64,000 bases of DNA from Anoplolepis gracilipes (Eukaryota; Arthropoda; Insecta; Hymenoptera; Formicidae). The position numbers were made by a program, and so were the translations under genes. Under the pieces are notes generated by a model. That model saw only the letters and a program-made list of their open reading frames with translations, had not been told where the DNA came from and searched no databases. The stretch is taken from contig NC_132980.1 in assembly GCF_047496725.1 (NCBI RefSeq), positions 11,734,572 through 11,798,571 of the forward strand, written 5' to 3'. Shown here one piece after another: positions 15,609 to 30,600 of this stretch (its first letter is position 1; each line of letters begins with the position of its first letter).

Positions 15609-18600
15609 CAGAAGGGAAGATGGAAGTAGCATTTTTATTTTTGAGATCACCAGGAGGTCAGTCCTTTCTATAGTGTGGTTGTTCGCGCTCTACAGGGTGT
15701 ACTGATATATCGCGACAGCTTCGATGCGGGATTTGCGGGCGAGAATAAGTAGACAAAGACCGTCGTTACCTTTGTCATAACATAAATATAATAAACCCGT
15801 ATTACGGCAGAAAGGAAATACATTGCGCACCGCGTACTGGAAGATTTCTCTCATAATCAAGTACGAATCTAATTTATCTTGATGTGTCTAATTGAAAGAT
15901 CTTTGTCACATTTGTATTAATTATCATAAATGTGTACCGTCGTTAAACACGATGCGTTAATCCACGAGGAGTTTTTTATGAGCAGAGAGAGAAAAAAAAG
16001 AGAACAATTTATTGATACCTGATTTTATTGAGACTACTGTTATTCTATTTGCTAAAAAAAAGTTTTTTTAAATAAGGAAAGAGTATCATTTTACACTGTG
16101 TGCATTTCGTGATAACATAGGTATGTCCATAATTAACATAGTTTTACAAACACTTGGAACTTTTTCGTGATTTTTTCGAGCGTGACTAATGAATTAGCGA
16201 GTAAAATTTTCCGATGGAAAAGACTTTATCGTAGAAAATTGTGCTCATTTAAACTCTGATTTATTACTCACTAATCAAACTAAGACTTTAATATTCGAAA
16301 AATAATCAAGAAAATTGAATATTATAAAAAGACTTCAGAATGTTAGAATGATAATAAAAGCAAAACTTTTTTATTTTTTTAAAGAATTGCTTATTAATTT
16401 TTAAATATATATGTATATAAAAAATAAAAATATGTATATAAATTCTAAAAAAAATGGGAGTACAGAATTGTAAGTGTAAAAAATTTCTTTCTTATACATA
16501 GGATTAAAAGAATTATGTATAATAATTAAAACAATTGATAAACAGGCTCAATAATTAAAACTAATAAAAGGTAAAAAAATCGTAAGGCGTAACAGAGCCA
16601 AATATTATGACATGATTAAACATAAAAATAAAATTAAAGGATTATTGCTAAGTCAATAAGTTTATAAAATGACAAATAATCGCATTATAAATAAAGGTCG
16701 AAAGAAACAAAATAACAATGAATAATAAAAAAAAAGGGTAAAGAAAATTGAAATATAATAACGGTTTACAACAAAAAAGCGGACGTTTCGATGTTGATTA
16801 TTCAAGCCTTTTTCAGCGCAAGGGAATGAGACGGGACGCAAAAATAGTAATTGTAATCAAACGATGTACATAATAAATTGAATTAAACCGCAAGAAGTCA
16901 GAGGTGTAAAAAATTGTTTATATATAATAAAGTAATTAGGAATCATAGTCCGCCGTCCAAATTTAATAACAAAATAAACTGAGTGTCCTAAAGTAACAAC
17001 CTCTGCTGACCTCTCTAATTGATTGGTTAGAAGGTATGCACCGAAATTAAAATAAAATTCTTGTAACATCTTTTGATACAATGTAAATGGTATTGAAGAT
17101 GGTAAATCTAATAAGTAAGACAAGTAACAAGAACTAAAGTAATTAATGTATAAGAATTCGGCGACAAACTCGTGTAGGAAATTACAAGTCAATTCAACAA
17201 TCAACAATTAGCAAATTCATTAAAAAAATTAATAATGTGATGTATAGGTAGTAAAGAGTTTTAATGAAGGCACTCGGTACAGCAGACGGCGAACTAATGT
17301 CTTCCTAAGGTTTATAAGGTTAATTGCCCCTTTAGATTAATTGTCTCCTCCGTTAACACTGCACTGTATAATTTACCTTTTTTTTACACAAAATTATGAT
17401 AAAGAGCTTCCGTCCAACCAAAAGTCATGTTAAAAATAGTTTTGACCTTGTCGATAAATTATCTAATTTGAAATTAAAAAGCAATCATCGACTTATATCT
17501 ACCGCTTTTTTGTTGTAAACCGTTATTATATTTCAATTTTCTTTACCGTTTTTTTTTTATTATTCATTGTTATTTTGTTTCTTTCGACCTTTATTTATTG
17601 CGATAATTTGTCATTTTGTAAACTTATTGACTTAGCAATAAACCTTTAATTTTTAATTTTATTTTTATGTTTAATTATGTCATAATATTTGGCTCTATTA
17701 CGCCTTACGTTTGTTACCTTTTATTAATAATAATTAAAGATAAATTTTTAATAAACATTTTGAATATATACCTATATCTATATAAACATTATAATTATTA
17801 AATGTAAAAAATGTCAGTCTCTAATTATTATACATAATTTTTTTATATCCAGTAAAAGAGAAATTTTTAAAGACTTTCTTTTTTATCGTAATTTTATCAT
17901 TTTGTGTAATAATTCTACATTATTATTTTTATCTCCAGTAAGCTCCCGATTGCCACACTTTCAATTAATTGTTATATTTATTCAACGTGATAATGAATAT
18001 TAAAAAATCAACATGATATATTACGAGAGACAATAGTAATAACTCGTAGTGTGCATGAAAATGCTTTACATCTTCAACAAAATTACTCTTAATTGCCAAG
18101 CATTATTATGCGACGGACCGAGAGAATTGAACAAAGCGCACTTTGCTTTCGTCATATCGGTTTTCTAAAATAAAAAATTTCCATTTTACGAACACCTTAG
18201 AATCGCGATCAACAAGATGCGTCGTTTGGATGAAAAACATGGTTCTCTATTAGCGCGAGATCTTTTTTGTCTCGAGTTATTCCGATCATTTTTGTATGGC
18301 TTACAATAATCTCACAAAGCTACATCTTGCATTGCAATTAAGACGCATTACTGTCAAATTGGTTGTAAAAAAAAAAAATTAATTTGTGTAATTTTAAAAG
18401 ACCTGATCTTTCGATCGTATGTAATGCAATGTTTCAAAATCACGAAATATTCTTAGAAAATTTCTACTCTACATTTTTATTGAAATTTGTTTTATCATAA
18501 TTTAGATATTTTTATTTAATTAAAGACAGACTATTTATCAGGTACATTAAGTACATACTAGTTATTTATTCGAGGTAAAAAGTAGTCAAATATATTGCGA

Positions 18601-21600
18601 AACATAAATTGTGTGAAAATTTTTTCCTTCTTATATTTTCGAAGTATCTTTGACAATCGAACCACAAACAATGTACATTAACGACGAATCGCTGCGTCAT
18701 TCTCTTTGAAATGCACACCGTAATTTAGAACGTGCGCATATACACACACACATGAGCATCTATACCAATACCCATCTGGGAAGCTGTCACATTACTTAGT
18801 GATTTATAGCGATTTAATGCGGCCAGATATGTTCAATAAACATGAACGCAAAGAGAGGACACAGTCCTGTTCGACTAATGTATGTCGCAACAGAAGGAGA
18901 AAATATCAGCTAATAAAGAAGAAAAATCGAATGACTCTTAAACATTGCGAAGGTGCATTCACTGTGTGTGAAGGGATAACAAAATGACGGATATTACGTA
19001 ATAGAGTACGAACATGTACCTTTATTAGAAATAATTTTCAATAGCGGATCTTTTCAATTTAATAATCATGTATGTTTTTCAATGAATTAAAATTATTCGA
19101 AAAATTAGGATTAAAATTAAGACATGGAAATAATTAGCACAATAAATCTGAAATTTATTATTATTCGTAATATTGATTTGTTGTCGTAAAATTTAATGCC
19201 AAGTTTATATTACATTTTATTCGTTGAAAAAATGCTCGAGTGACGAAACACTTTAAAGTTTAAAAAAAAACGGCAGACTCACATGGATATACACAGTGTC
19301 ATTCTGTACGACTGAAACATAAGCTGCAGAGTCTATACAATGAAATGAAAAAAAAAAAAAAAAAAAAAAAAAAAATTATGTCGGATGAAACTGGACCGCT
19401 AAACGCTACTCGACAATTCGATTTTTAAATACTTCGAACGAGCCACGTGCGTCAATTTTTGATTTGGTGACATTGCGTTATTGAAGGGAAGTCTAGGTTT
19501 ACTTTTTTTTCTCTATATACTCGAATCACGACACGTTTTTAATTATAACACGAATTTTTTATTTCATTCTGAATCAGCAAGCATGGATGATATGTACGTT
19601 ACCTAATCTTTTTATTTAATATCTTGCTCGATGAAATGTATAACTTGAAAATGATTTCCAACGATATTAAAATACAAATATTGGAACTTTATGCTCGATA
19701 AATAAATACAAGTATGTATTTACGAGAAATTTATTTAAGAAAATCTCACAATTAGATATTATTGTGACGAGAAAAAATGTCAATCTAATTGCGCGATTGT
19801 CCGAGTATTAAGGTTTTGTTCTAATTATAATTGATGTTAAATAATGATGGACGCGGTATAAAATGCAGCAAGGATGAATAATTGGAAGTAGAATAAAATG
19901 CGCACACGTGGATGAATAATTAATTGATTTCTTCTCCGAATTCCGCGAATGACGGAATTTCTGCTCTGTCATGGTTTATAATGTTGTCTTTCAGGGAAAA
20001 ATATCTTGTGTTTCAAGCTTATACCTTTATGTCACTAGAAATTGCTTTTCCTATTTTTAATAATGGAAAACTAGCATATTTTATACTAAAGCGCCTACAA
20101 TGTAAAAGTACATTATGGTGCATTTTTTTCTTCAAATTATTTTATTAACATAAATCGTAAGCAACAAGTCTATTTCTTAATATTTATAATTCGGCATTAA
20201 TTGATATCACTGATATCACACATATTAATTGCAACTATTATTATAATTATTTAATTTATATAGCCTTACAAAACTTACAATACGATATGTTATATAACAA
20301 TAATTTATATACATATATTTTATAGATTTTCAAATTAAATTGTCGTATGACTAATTAACAGTATAATATAATATAATGATAAATATATGTCAAATTACAT
20401 AAACGGTTTACCGAATTTAATTTGTTTGGAACGTCTCTTATATAATTATTTATTCATGAAAATCAATTTAGTAATTATATATGATTAGTTAGGACATATT
20501 TCAGCGAGGTAAATATAGTAAGATTTCAGTTCTATTTACATAATTATGAAGAACGTGGTAGTAATTCCGCATAATTTGGCAATTTCTGTCATAAGGAGAA
20601 TGGGAAGGGAAATTAGGGATGTCAAATTTGTTCTTTTAGGGTGTACGTAATAGTCTGATTTTCCGCCCCAGGCAACATCTTTCTTAGTTTGTTATTTCCC
20701 TTGACCGTTTTTCTAAGTTAGTAGAAAACATTAGCATTAATGTATAATGTAATTCGCGTTTTGTGGAACGCAAGATTTGTCATTTTCGTAATTTGTTAAT
20801 TTAAACTTTCAGTATTGCTGCTTTTATTTCGATATTTTGAAAAATAAATAGCAAACGCGTTTTAGTTGACAACTTTTCATCATGGAAAAAAAAAATTATT
20901 ATAAACTGTGCCATGAAATTTGCTCCATGTAAAAACATGATATTGGATTCTATTAAAAAATATGAACATGCAAATCTTGATTTAAATATATCGTAAATCG
21001 GCAAAAAATTTTGAATTAAAAAAAAAAAAAAAATGAAAAATAAAATTTATTTTACATATACACACATGATGTAAAACAAGAGCCTCGCGATATTGCGATT
21101 ACTTACAAATTATCTGCAGTTATAATATATCATTGTAATAATTCGGACAAATATCAATTTTTCGAAAAATATTCATAGTTTTCAACTTTTAATTAATTTG
21201 TCGATTTATTATAGAAGTATAAGTAATAGTTTAGTTATCTCGCTATATTTTACGCAATGTTACAGGGATGTACTGAGTCCGGCCTGCGAGCGTCGCGGTG
21301 TCGATTTATCGCGCGTCGAAGTTCTGGACAGCTCATCGACGCCGTTATCTCTGCTGACGACGGACGCTTCTACCCTTGGTGGAAAGCATCTACGAGTAAC
21401 TTGTGAGTTTACATTATTCCGTTATATTTAAATTTAAATAAGATTTGCTTACGAACTTAATTATCAGACTGCGTAATGTATTCGACTGTATATGTATGTA
21501 TACAGATATATTCTTTGATCTCATTTTTATTTATTTATTTATTTTTTTTTTAATTTCTTTTTTTATCCTGTTGTTGACTATACGTGATAATGAATATTAA

Positions 21601-23887
21601 ACATTGAAGAAGGACGGAGAATTTAATGGACACCTTTGTGACAGATGCAATTTGCGCATTTAATTATCTAGCGTTAACATAAGGCTTCGCAATAGACGTC
21701 ATGACAGACGTACGTGCAGAGAACAATGACCCGATGACCGACTTTTACTACAAAAAAGTAATCAACGAAAAGCGATATACTCGAAAATTTAAATACAAAT
21801 AATGATTGCGTCAGAAACTTGTTTGCACATATCCCTATAAAAGAAATCGCTTTCATTAAAGGCTTGACTCTCTTTACCTCGGATTATTATAATCGTTAAT
21901 TATTAATGATGCATCGAAATACTCTGATTCATTTGCGACTGATATATATCGAGCATAATTAATTACTCTACACGCCAATGAGATGGACATGTTAATTCCC
22001 AAAGCTGATTAATCTAATCACATGAATATCAATTCAAAGTTGAGTGACATAAATCGTGAAGAAATCAGAAATCACATGCGAATTAATGAAAATCCTTGTA
22101 CTTTATTACAACAAAAATATAGGTGACTGTCATAAATCATCTAAGTTTTTTTGGCCATCATATAATGGCGTTTATAATATTTATATTGCAAGCTATAGAT
22201 TTGATATAGCTTTTCGAAAATTTTCTTTTGTAATTTTCATTGATAATATTTTAGAAAGTAAAATCTTTCTCTTTCTCGATATTGAATTTCTCTTTATAAT
22301 TCTTTTAGGTTTTAAATTTCTTATAAATCTTTTTTCGTTTCTTAGAGATTTTTTCTAGAAAAAGCAGCATTCTCTGGAAAATACATATTAAAACTTTCGT
22401 AAGTTTTGCTGTGCATATTTAAATGTTGGAAAATATAGCGCAATATATTTCACGTTTTTTGGTTCACTTACAATTAGAAGCTATGTCGGTTTAAATAAAA
22501 AACAAACTTAATTAAGGTCTCCGAATAATTCAGCGCCTCTAAATTTGTTAATTGATCACGGATCACGCACATAGACCATTTTCTCGCTTCTTCCGATTAA
22601 TTTAATAGTCTTCCAGCGACTTGAGACAACAAAGGTATCTTGTGATGACAGGCGTGGGTTTCAAAGAATCGTTAATAGATAATGAAGAACGAACGAGTAA
22701 TTAAGGTCAGCTCCATTTTAATCTAGTCAAACGAATAGTGAAAGCCTGGGAGGTATTTACTAGGAAGATTTTCATCTTACACATACATACATATATACAT
22801 ATGCCTCTTTATTCTTAAATATTTTATAGATAATAATTTAAACCACGTATAATTCTACAATCTAATCCTTGATACAATTTTTAATTAACTAGACCCGTAA
22901 ATAATTACAACAAATGTTCACGGCGCATTATATAAATTGTACGATTTTAATATTTTATACGAATTTTTAATATTTTTTGCATTATCGTGTGTACTTGCAC
23001 TCAAAAAAATGATCTTGCAATTTCAAGAAAAATTATCTAGGTGTAAAAAATTCACTGAAACAGATAAATTATTAGCAACGACTGTGATACTGTATATATT
23101 TTGCACTTGATCGATTTAAATGACAGAGACAGAATTTCTGTACTATTAGTGTAATTTAGACAGAAAATTTTTCCGCGATGCCTATCTGTAAGGCCTATTG
23201 TCAAGGACAATTATATTTGTGATTAATATTTGGCAATGGAATCTAAATTTTCTAGAGGTATTGCTAGAATATTGCTGCTATAAATTCTACACGTGAGAAA
23301 GAATATTCTAACAGATATAAAAAGTAGCGATAAATTTTAATTGAGACATCTAGAAATTTATCTACATTAACAACATATTTTTTTGAGTGATAATTAAATT
23401 TTAATTGAGACAGCTAAAAATCTATCTACATTAGCAAAATATTTTTTTGAGTGATAATTAAACTCTGTTCTGTCGTTTAATACATAGAAACACTTACTAA
23501 ATATTCTGAGCGTTACGCTATTTTTATTGCAATCTTTGTTAATTGCGTCTGGTGTGTCTAACAGCGGATTAATTTTTATTTATTTTTTGTACAATTTCAT
23601 TACGAGTTAGATGCAGCTGTTTGACAAAAAAAAAACTAGGAAAGAAAAAGGGTAAGATTCGCCCACGCGCTCCACTGGGAGTTTAAACACATTTATATCT
23701 GTTTGAACATACATGTGTATAAACGGCGAATCTCCAGAGTCAGCGACTTCATCCGTCTAGGATGTTTGAAACATACAGCGAAAATGTGTGCACAACATGT
23801 GTTGTTCAGATACATCTGGATAATTTATTAGTGCGATAAATCTATCGTTGCAACTTTTTTCTAGCACAGCAGAATTTTTTAGCGAAG

Positions 23888-23920
<33 letters not shown>

Positions 23921-24576
23921 TAGCAAAATAATCTCGCGACAACGTCTATATAATCCTATTGAGGCGAAAAAGGGGAAAAGGCAGTAAGAGGGCTAAACGC
24001 GCGACTCGACGTTCTCACGGAAAATTTTCTCAGTTACTTAACGCTATTTCGTTTCCATCGTGATTTCCCCGGTGTATTTGACCCTGAGAACACGTACACC
24101 GCTGAGAGAGGTCGCATTGCAGATTTCGACGAGCGATTTCGAGCGGGCGAGTGCCCGATGAAAGTCTCAACATGAAATGAGTACGAATAACGTATAACAG
24201 TATACAATTCGTACTGAAATAACATCAGATTTGCTATTTGCTTGTTCGTGGATTAAGAAAGTTTATATTTTCAAAAAGCAATTTTATACAAACTAATATA
24301 TACATATATATATATATATATAACAAATTCTACAGATGTAATTTCTATTATTATAATATTTTTAATATACACTCAAAAAAACGATCTTGCAACTTGAACA
24401 AAAATTTTCTAGGTGTAAAAAATTCACTGCAACAGATAAATTGTTATTAGCAAATATTGTGATACTCCATATATTGTCAAGTACCTATATACAAAATTCA
24501 TTCGGCTCATCATCATTTAACAGTCAGTAATTTGTCCATCGTATTATGTAAATCTTTCTAGAAGCCCGGTTACCTT

Positions 24577-24639
<63 letters not shown>

Positions 24640-27600
24640 GAGTGCGTGGTATTGAGTAGTGAGTCAGTCAAATATTGGCCTTTAAAGTGAACATACGTAT
24701 TTACGGGTGCTGTCAATCATATAAGTAGCTAATGTACAACATCTTTATATTCATATTAATAAATATATAGTTAAAGGTTATTTCATTGCGTTAGTCAATT
24801 GTACAACATATATTTTCCACTTAATCAATTTAAACGACAGAGACAGAATTATATTATCATAATTATATTTGTGATTAATATTTAGCAATGGGATCTAAAT
24901 TTTCTAGAGGTATGGCTAGAATATTGCTGCTATAAATTTTATACGTGACAATGACAAACAATATTCTAACAGGTACAAAAAGTAGCAAAAAATAAAATTA
25001 ATAAAAATAAATAAAATAAATAAAAATAAATTTTAATTGAGACATCTAGAAATCTATCTACATTAGCAAAATATTTTTTTGAGTGAATAATTATTATGTA
25101 AAACGCTGATTCTAATTATGTTTATAAGCGCACGTAAAGCGATTTACATTGAATAAATTCGTGCAACAAGAAGAAGCTAGCACCAAAATATGTATGCGAG
25201 CAATACGAGCAAGCGTAATTTCAGCGCGCGACGACGATACGAGGCGAACGCGTCGGAAAAATGTTCAATTTCCTCAACGTCGGGCTCGAGCAAAATGTAA
25301 TCAGGATACATTCACCCATGATCGACAGATCGCCAATAATATTCTTTGAGAGAGCTGAGTTAAAAGTCTCCAGGTTTCTTTTGTAATCGTCTGCCAGACG
25401 GAGAAGAAAAAGGTGCACGATTTTTAAAAGCGAAAAGAGTTAACGTGTCATCATATGATGCAAACTTAACAAAGAAAAGATAGATATTTCCCCGGAAAAG
25501 AAGAATATACTCGAATATAACAAGGATTTTCCGTGAAATTATTAAAACAGATATTTTGCGCGCGACGACGCTATTATTTTATGAATCTGTTTCCAAAAAT
25601 TCCAACTGCAGAGTACAGTGATATGATATTATCTTATTATAACGATTTCTTGATAATTATAATATATTTAATAACAACTCTCTTTTATTGGAACAATATA
25701 TTTTTTAATTTCTCCATTAGAGTGTCAGTAGTAATATCTGACATTAGTCAGACATTGGTAATCAGACATTATTACTTGTTGCTCTTTATTAACTTGAAAG
25801 ATAAATAATAGCAGCAAAGCTCCGTTTAAACTATAATTAACGGATCATATATATTAATTATATCGTAAAACGAAAGTGATTTAAATAAAAATATATATTG
25901 ATATTCTTTACGCGCCTGCGCAGAAAAAAAGTAAGCGTCAAATCAAAACTTATATACACATATGAACGCGTTCATTGTTTTATATACACGCAATAATTTT
26001 GAATTTTCTTGGAAGAATTTAAGAATCTTAATCTTCATCAACAATATTATAATCTTATTTCAATACTACAATTGTCATTTCAAGAATAAAATAATTATTT
26101 TAACTCTAAGAAAATTATAATCTTCAATTTGAACATGTATTAATTTCTATCCAACATTTTTTCCTCTCCATTCAAGAAAATTATTCTTAAATAACAACAA
26201 GAATATATTTTTCCCGGTTGAACTATATAAAATGTCTCCATCCAAGAGCAAATTTTCTTTGTTTAACGCAATATAATCATCTCATTTCAAGATTTACATT
26301 TTGAAACTAAAGATATTGTCAAAGTAAGAATATTCTTTTTTTCTGTGTGGCGAGTTGGAAAATCCGCGACTGTTGAAAAAGTTACCGTGGCCATTCTCAT
26401 CCGCGTGCAAATTGGAAATATCAAAATTTATCAGTCTCTGCTTATCAGAAAATTAGGCGACACGTAGAAAATTGACGGCCGTTTACGCGAACGGAATCGA
26501 AAATACAATACATGTCTTTGTCGGCAAATAGGTAACGATTTTCTTTCGATCGTTCGCTTTGTCGAGACCGATTGAAAAGCTGCCACACCGCAACGGAATT
26601 AAACCAGACCTGGTTGCAGGACCAGAACTCTTGCACGCTCAAGGAACCGCGATAGGAATAACTGGTTACTATCTGGACCCAGATGTCGATACGAATATAC
26701 TGGAACCAATATAGGGACGATGCAACTTCGCGAGTGATTAAAATTCGAAACTATATAAATCCGTAACAAGGCGATTGCGACGTTGTATGTAACAGATTGT
26801 AATTAAAGCATCCTATCTGTATTATACTACGAACGTATATATGTGTATGTATACATATATGTATATAAATTATAAATTTCTCTAATTTATGTAACTATGT
26901 ATTCCAAAAGTACTTTATCCTTGTAAGTTCTAGCTTTGTAAAATTTTATACAGGGTACATATGTATATATATTTATTTATTTACATATAACAATTATTAA
27001 TTGCAAAAATTCACAATATTATATAATTTAACGAAATTTATACATGTTCGTATTATAATGTAAATGTAGAGATATAATTTTATTACTAATAAATAAATTT
27101 TATAATCACAGTGACACACAGGGAGACGATCAACCTGGCGAATAAGAGCCATACGCGAATGTTAATACGTAAATTTCTTTAGAAATTAATTCTTTTCGCG
27201 AAAATTGAAACGTGGCACAGGACACATATTTTTCTTGGTGTATTTTACCAAGAAATAGATTCTCATTTTTGAGAATTCTAGAACCCCTCTTTACTTACCC
27301 TCCCTCCCTTCCCCTAAAGAAATTTAGGATTTTGCTTTTCAAAATAGAGTTTCCTTGTAATACTTTTATGTTTAAATTAAAAAAAAAAAAAAAATAATAA
27401 AAAAAAAGAGACAGAGAGATACGATCCATTTTTATTTTCACAAAGCGATAATGAAGTTTTAATAGGGTCAATAGAGCATAAGTGATCCAGTTATCCCTGG
27501 ATAATGGTGAAGTTAATGCTAACAGCGACCCTTATAATGCGTTTGATCCTTTGATCCTTTTGTGCCCGGTAAAGGTAAAGTTGAGTATCGCGAACTATCG

Positions 27601-30600
27601 GTGTGTCAGCCATAGAAAAGCTCTCAAAATTGGGGTGCCCCAGGCATCTGTACAATTTAAATGGTATCCCCTCGATTTTCTCACGACGCATTGTAGAGAT
27701 ATTACGCGTATCAGTAACAAGCAACAAAGCCATTCAATTCGCATTCAACCTCATGGTTTAAATATAAAAGGCGTTTAAATATGAAATGAATTTGCTGTCG
27801 TGCATGCTGAAAGTGACGTTTGCAACGTCAAGAAAAAAAAATTGCGACCAATCGGTTTCCTCGCATATTTAGCGAGCGGATTGCGCAATGTGTGGCAGAG
27901 CTGCAGGTTTATTTAAATGAAGATTTGTCTTTTAAAAGGATGCAATCTCTCGTTAATTTATCACAAAATCCACGATTATGATTTGCATTGCAAACTTTAA
28001 TATCAATATAAAACTATCAGAGATTGAATTGATAGAAATGATTTTTTTATCGAAGAATATAATTATTAAGAAAAATATTTGATTACATAATCGAAAAATA
28101 TGAAATACATACTAAAATACGTAATATAGTAACCCTCATTTTCTCATTTCAGTTAAGGATGAAAGATTGAATTCTCGAACGTCGAGTCAAAGAGGAAACC
28201 AGAATGTGCCGTTGCGGAAAACCAGTGGAGTAAGTAGCTCACTTCCGTCAAAGTAATACCTTAAATTGAATTTCACGACAACACACGTACCTATATATCC
28301 GATAAATTTCCTAGCTTAATTTCTCACGAATAAAAGTTTAATTAACTGCACTTTGTCGCGAAGAAATCCCTTCAAGATTACAGAGAAATTTATAAATGCA
28401 ATTGATATAAATTGCGAGACTGTATCACACGCACATTTACCTCAAAGGACAGTCTACATCTCAGGATAGGTAGAGTTTGCAAAAAGTATATATCGCCAGT
28501 ATGTATCACCATTCGTCAAGTGCGAGCATACCTTTGTCTCGCAAACATTTCCTTTTAACGGTGCACTCTGCAAAGATGAAGAAGCGCTTTAGCATCTGGG
28601 AACAATAATGCTCTGTAGTCCTTTTCCGAGCCTTGACCCACTGATACGGGAACAACAATACAGCCGGGCTGACAAAGACAAATCGCAAAACGATTCTCCG
28701 GGCGTGAACAAAGCCGCGCCGAACGAGGTGCGACGGCACATCATCGGTTAACACTGTCGATATCAGGAACGAGATTCTCTCGCGACAAATTTTCTAGAGA
28801 GGACTCTGAGCAAAATTTATTACGAGAATAATTATTCGTATCAAATATATAATCGGGAAAAATCGAATATAAATATATATGTATATATGCATTATTTACA
28901 TATTATCTCCGCGTTATATTTTTAATTAAAAAACGCAACAATGTAATTGAAAATTAATTATATTAATTAATTTTTAAAAATTAATATAATTAATGTTCAA
29001 TTTATTATAGATTATAAAAATTTTTCATCATAAACGCAAGTATTAATTTTTTGGAGACACTGTCTCCAATTGATATTATTACAATATTACATATTCCGAA
29101 TATCCTAGTATCTTATTGTTAGTAATTATAATTATTGTCTTTGTACGTATGCAGAACGTAACGCTATTGTCCGAACAACAATTACGTCAGCATTCCAACT
29201 TGATTCGCGTAACACGCGAGATGCAGCTGCCTCATCCGTGCTGGATACAACCGGATGAATTCACTTGGTCAGCAATGTAATCTCTCGTGTTTCCGTCGAT
29301 TCAGCGTAGCTCAATCCAGAAGCAAATAAAACCAACAAGTTTTAATCCTGACAAGTGTCAAAGGCAAAGCCGGTTTTAGGCGTTAGTGAAACAAGCGCAT
29401 ATTTAATCCGACACTCTCTCCGACGATCCATTTCTCGTTTTCCATTATGTCATATTGCGATCAAATTTATATTTATTATTTTAATCATTGTACAATTTTA
29501 TCAAAATTAAAACATGCGGCAAATTGATTAAATAATCATTACAATTTTATGAATTAAATATTAAAATTTTTTTTAACTATTAACTATTAAATATTAAACA
29601 TTTTTTACTAAAAGTGAAAATATCAGCTGCGAAGTATCTTGTATATAGCTTATTATTGACTTAATATCTCCTTTTTTTTTTTTTTTTTTTTGCGTAAAAA
29701 AATTTTCTTAGATTAGATTTTTTAAAAACTTTTTGCAGATATACACAATGTAATACGTATATTGTTATTACACAGAAAATTCACGCGAAGGGTGCGCTTT
29801 ACAGATCGTCGTTGTATTTTCGGCGTGACGGATAGCGCATTAAAGACACGATAGATTGCAATAAAGATCCGCTATCGCTGTTATTACGGTATACTTTATA
29901 GATGAAATCTGCTCGCGTTCGACGTCACGTGAAACGAGCAGGCAAAGCGTTGATTACGCTACATTAACGCATATACATCGAAACACATTTACGCTGGGGA
30001 GAAAGATTTTTATCGCTATGCAATAAATTTACTATGATATTTCGCTTGTCTTCATCGTCCTTGGAATATCACAAGAGAAATTTTAATTCTTGTAGAAATT
30101 AATAAAAAACATTGTTGCGTAATCGAGCGATAAATTCGACTTGTCTTAAAATTATCTTATAAAAACGAATACAAAATATTTTTGAAACAAAAATCGAAAT
30201 TAATTACTTACTTTATTTATCGAATACATATTTAAAAACGAGAAAAATAATGCGCTATAACAAATCGAATACTCTTCTTATAGGAAAATTTCTTTAGATT
30301 TGGATAATAATATTTTATTAATATTTTATTAATATGGCGCAACTATCTTTTTGTAAAATTAAAGAAAAAAAATAAGTAAAATTGCATCAAATGTGAAATC
30401 GATGAACGTGTAACCGTATTGATGTTTGAATGTATGAGGAAACATTTTCGTAAATATAGTAATGCAACGATGTAATGTATGGAAGCGTAACGAGAGCGAT
30501 TTGTGTCGCGACGGGTGACGCGGTGCAGCGAAAGGATAACGTTAATAAAATGCTTGGAAAGCTTCTCTTAACGCGAGCTGGCCCCGCCTTGAACGCGATA

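Larger units (their letters stand above)
14796..21265 (+). other. Large PLEKHG5 intron (6.5 kb) containing a TIR element
   Basis: Contains a (GA)n tract (15578-15607), the inverted-repeat element at 16552-17731, a poly-A run (19348-19375), and otherwise AT-rich sequence without recognisable exons. Confidence 0.6.
24370..25085 (-). mobile_element. MITE copy 3 of the CACTCAAAAAAA family, interrupted by an insertion
   Basis: Same orientation as the copy at 22998. Starts CACTCAAAAAAACGATCTTG and ends ATTTTTTTGAGTG. The MITE is interrupted after CATATATT (24468-24475) and resumes at a second CATATATT (24807-24814). There is also an A/T-rich expansion (AAATA repeats) near 24990-25030. Confidence 0.78.
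21403..28152 (+). other. Large PLEKHG5 intron (6.75 kb) with two MITE copies
   Basis: Holds MITE copies at 22998-23453 and 24370-25085, a (GA)n tract at 23890-23920 and a TG/TA microsatellite (24577-24639). A less AT-rich patch at about 27470-27780 has open frames on both strands (98 and 80 codons). I could not identify that patch; it may be an old repeat. Confidence 0.55.

Noticed and set aside
16857..17207. 116-codon - strand frame as a host gene
   Set aside because: Sits inside a TIR element and resembles no host family I know; treated as element interior.
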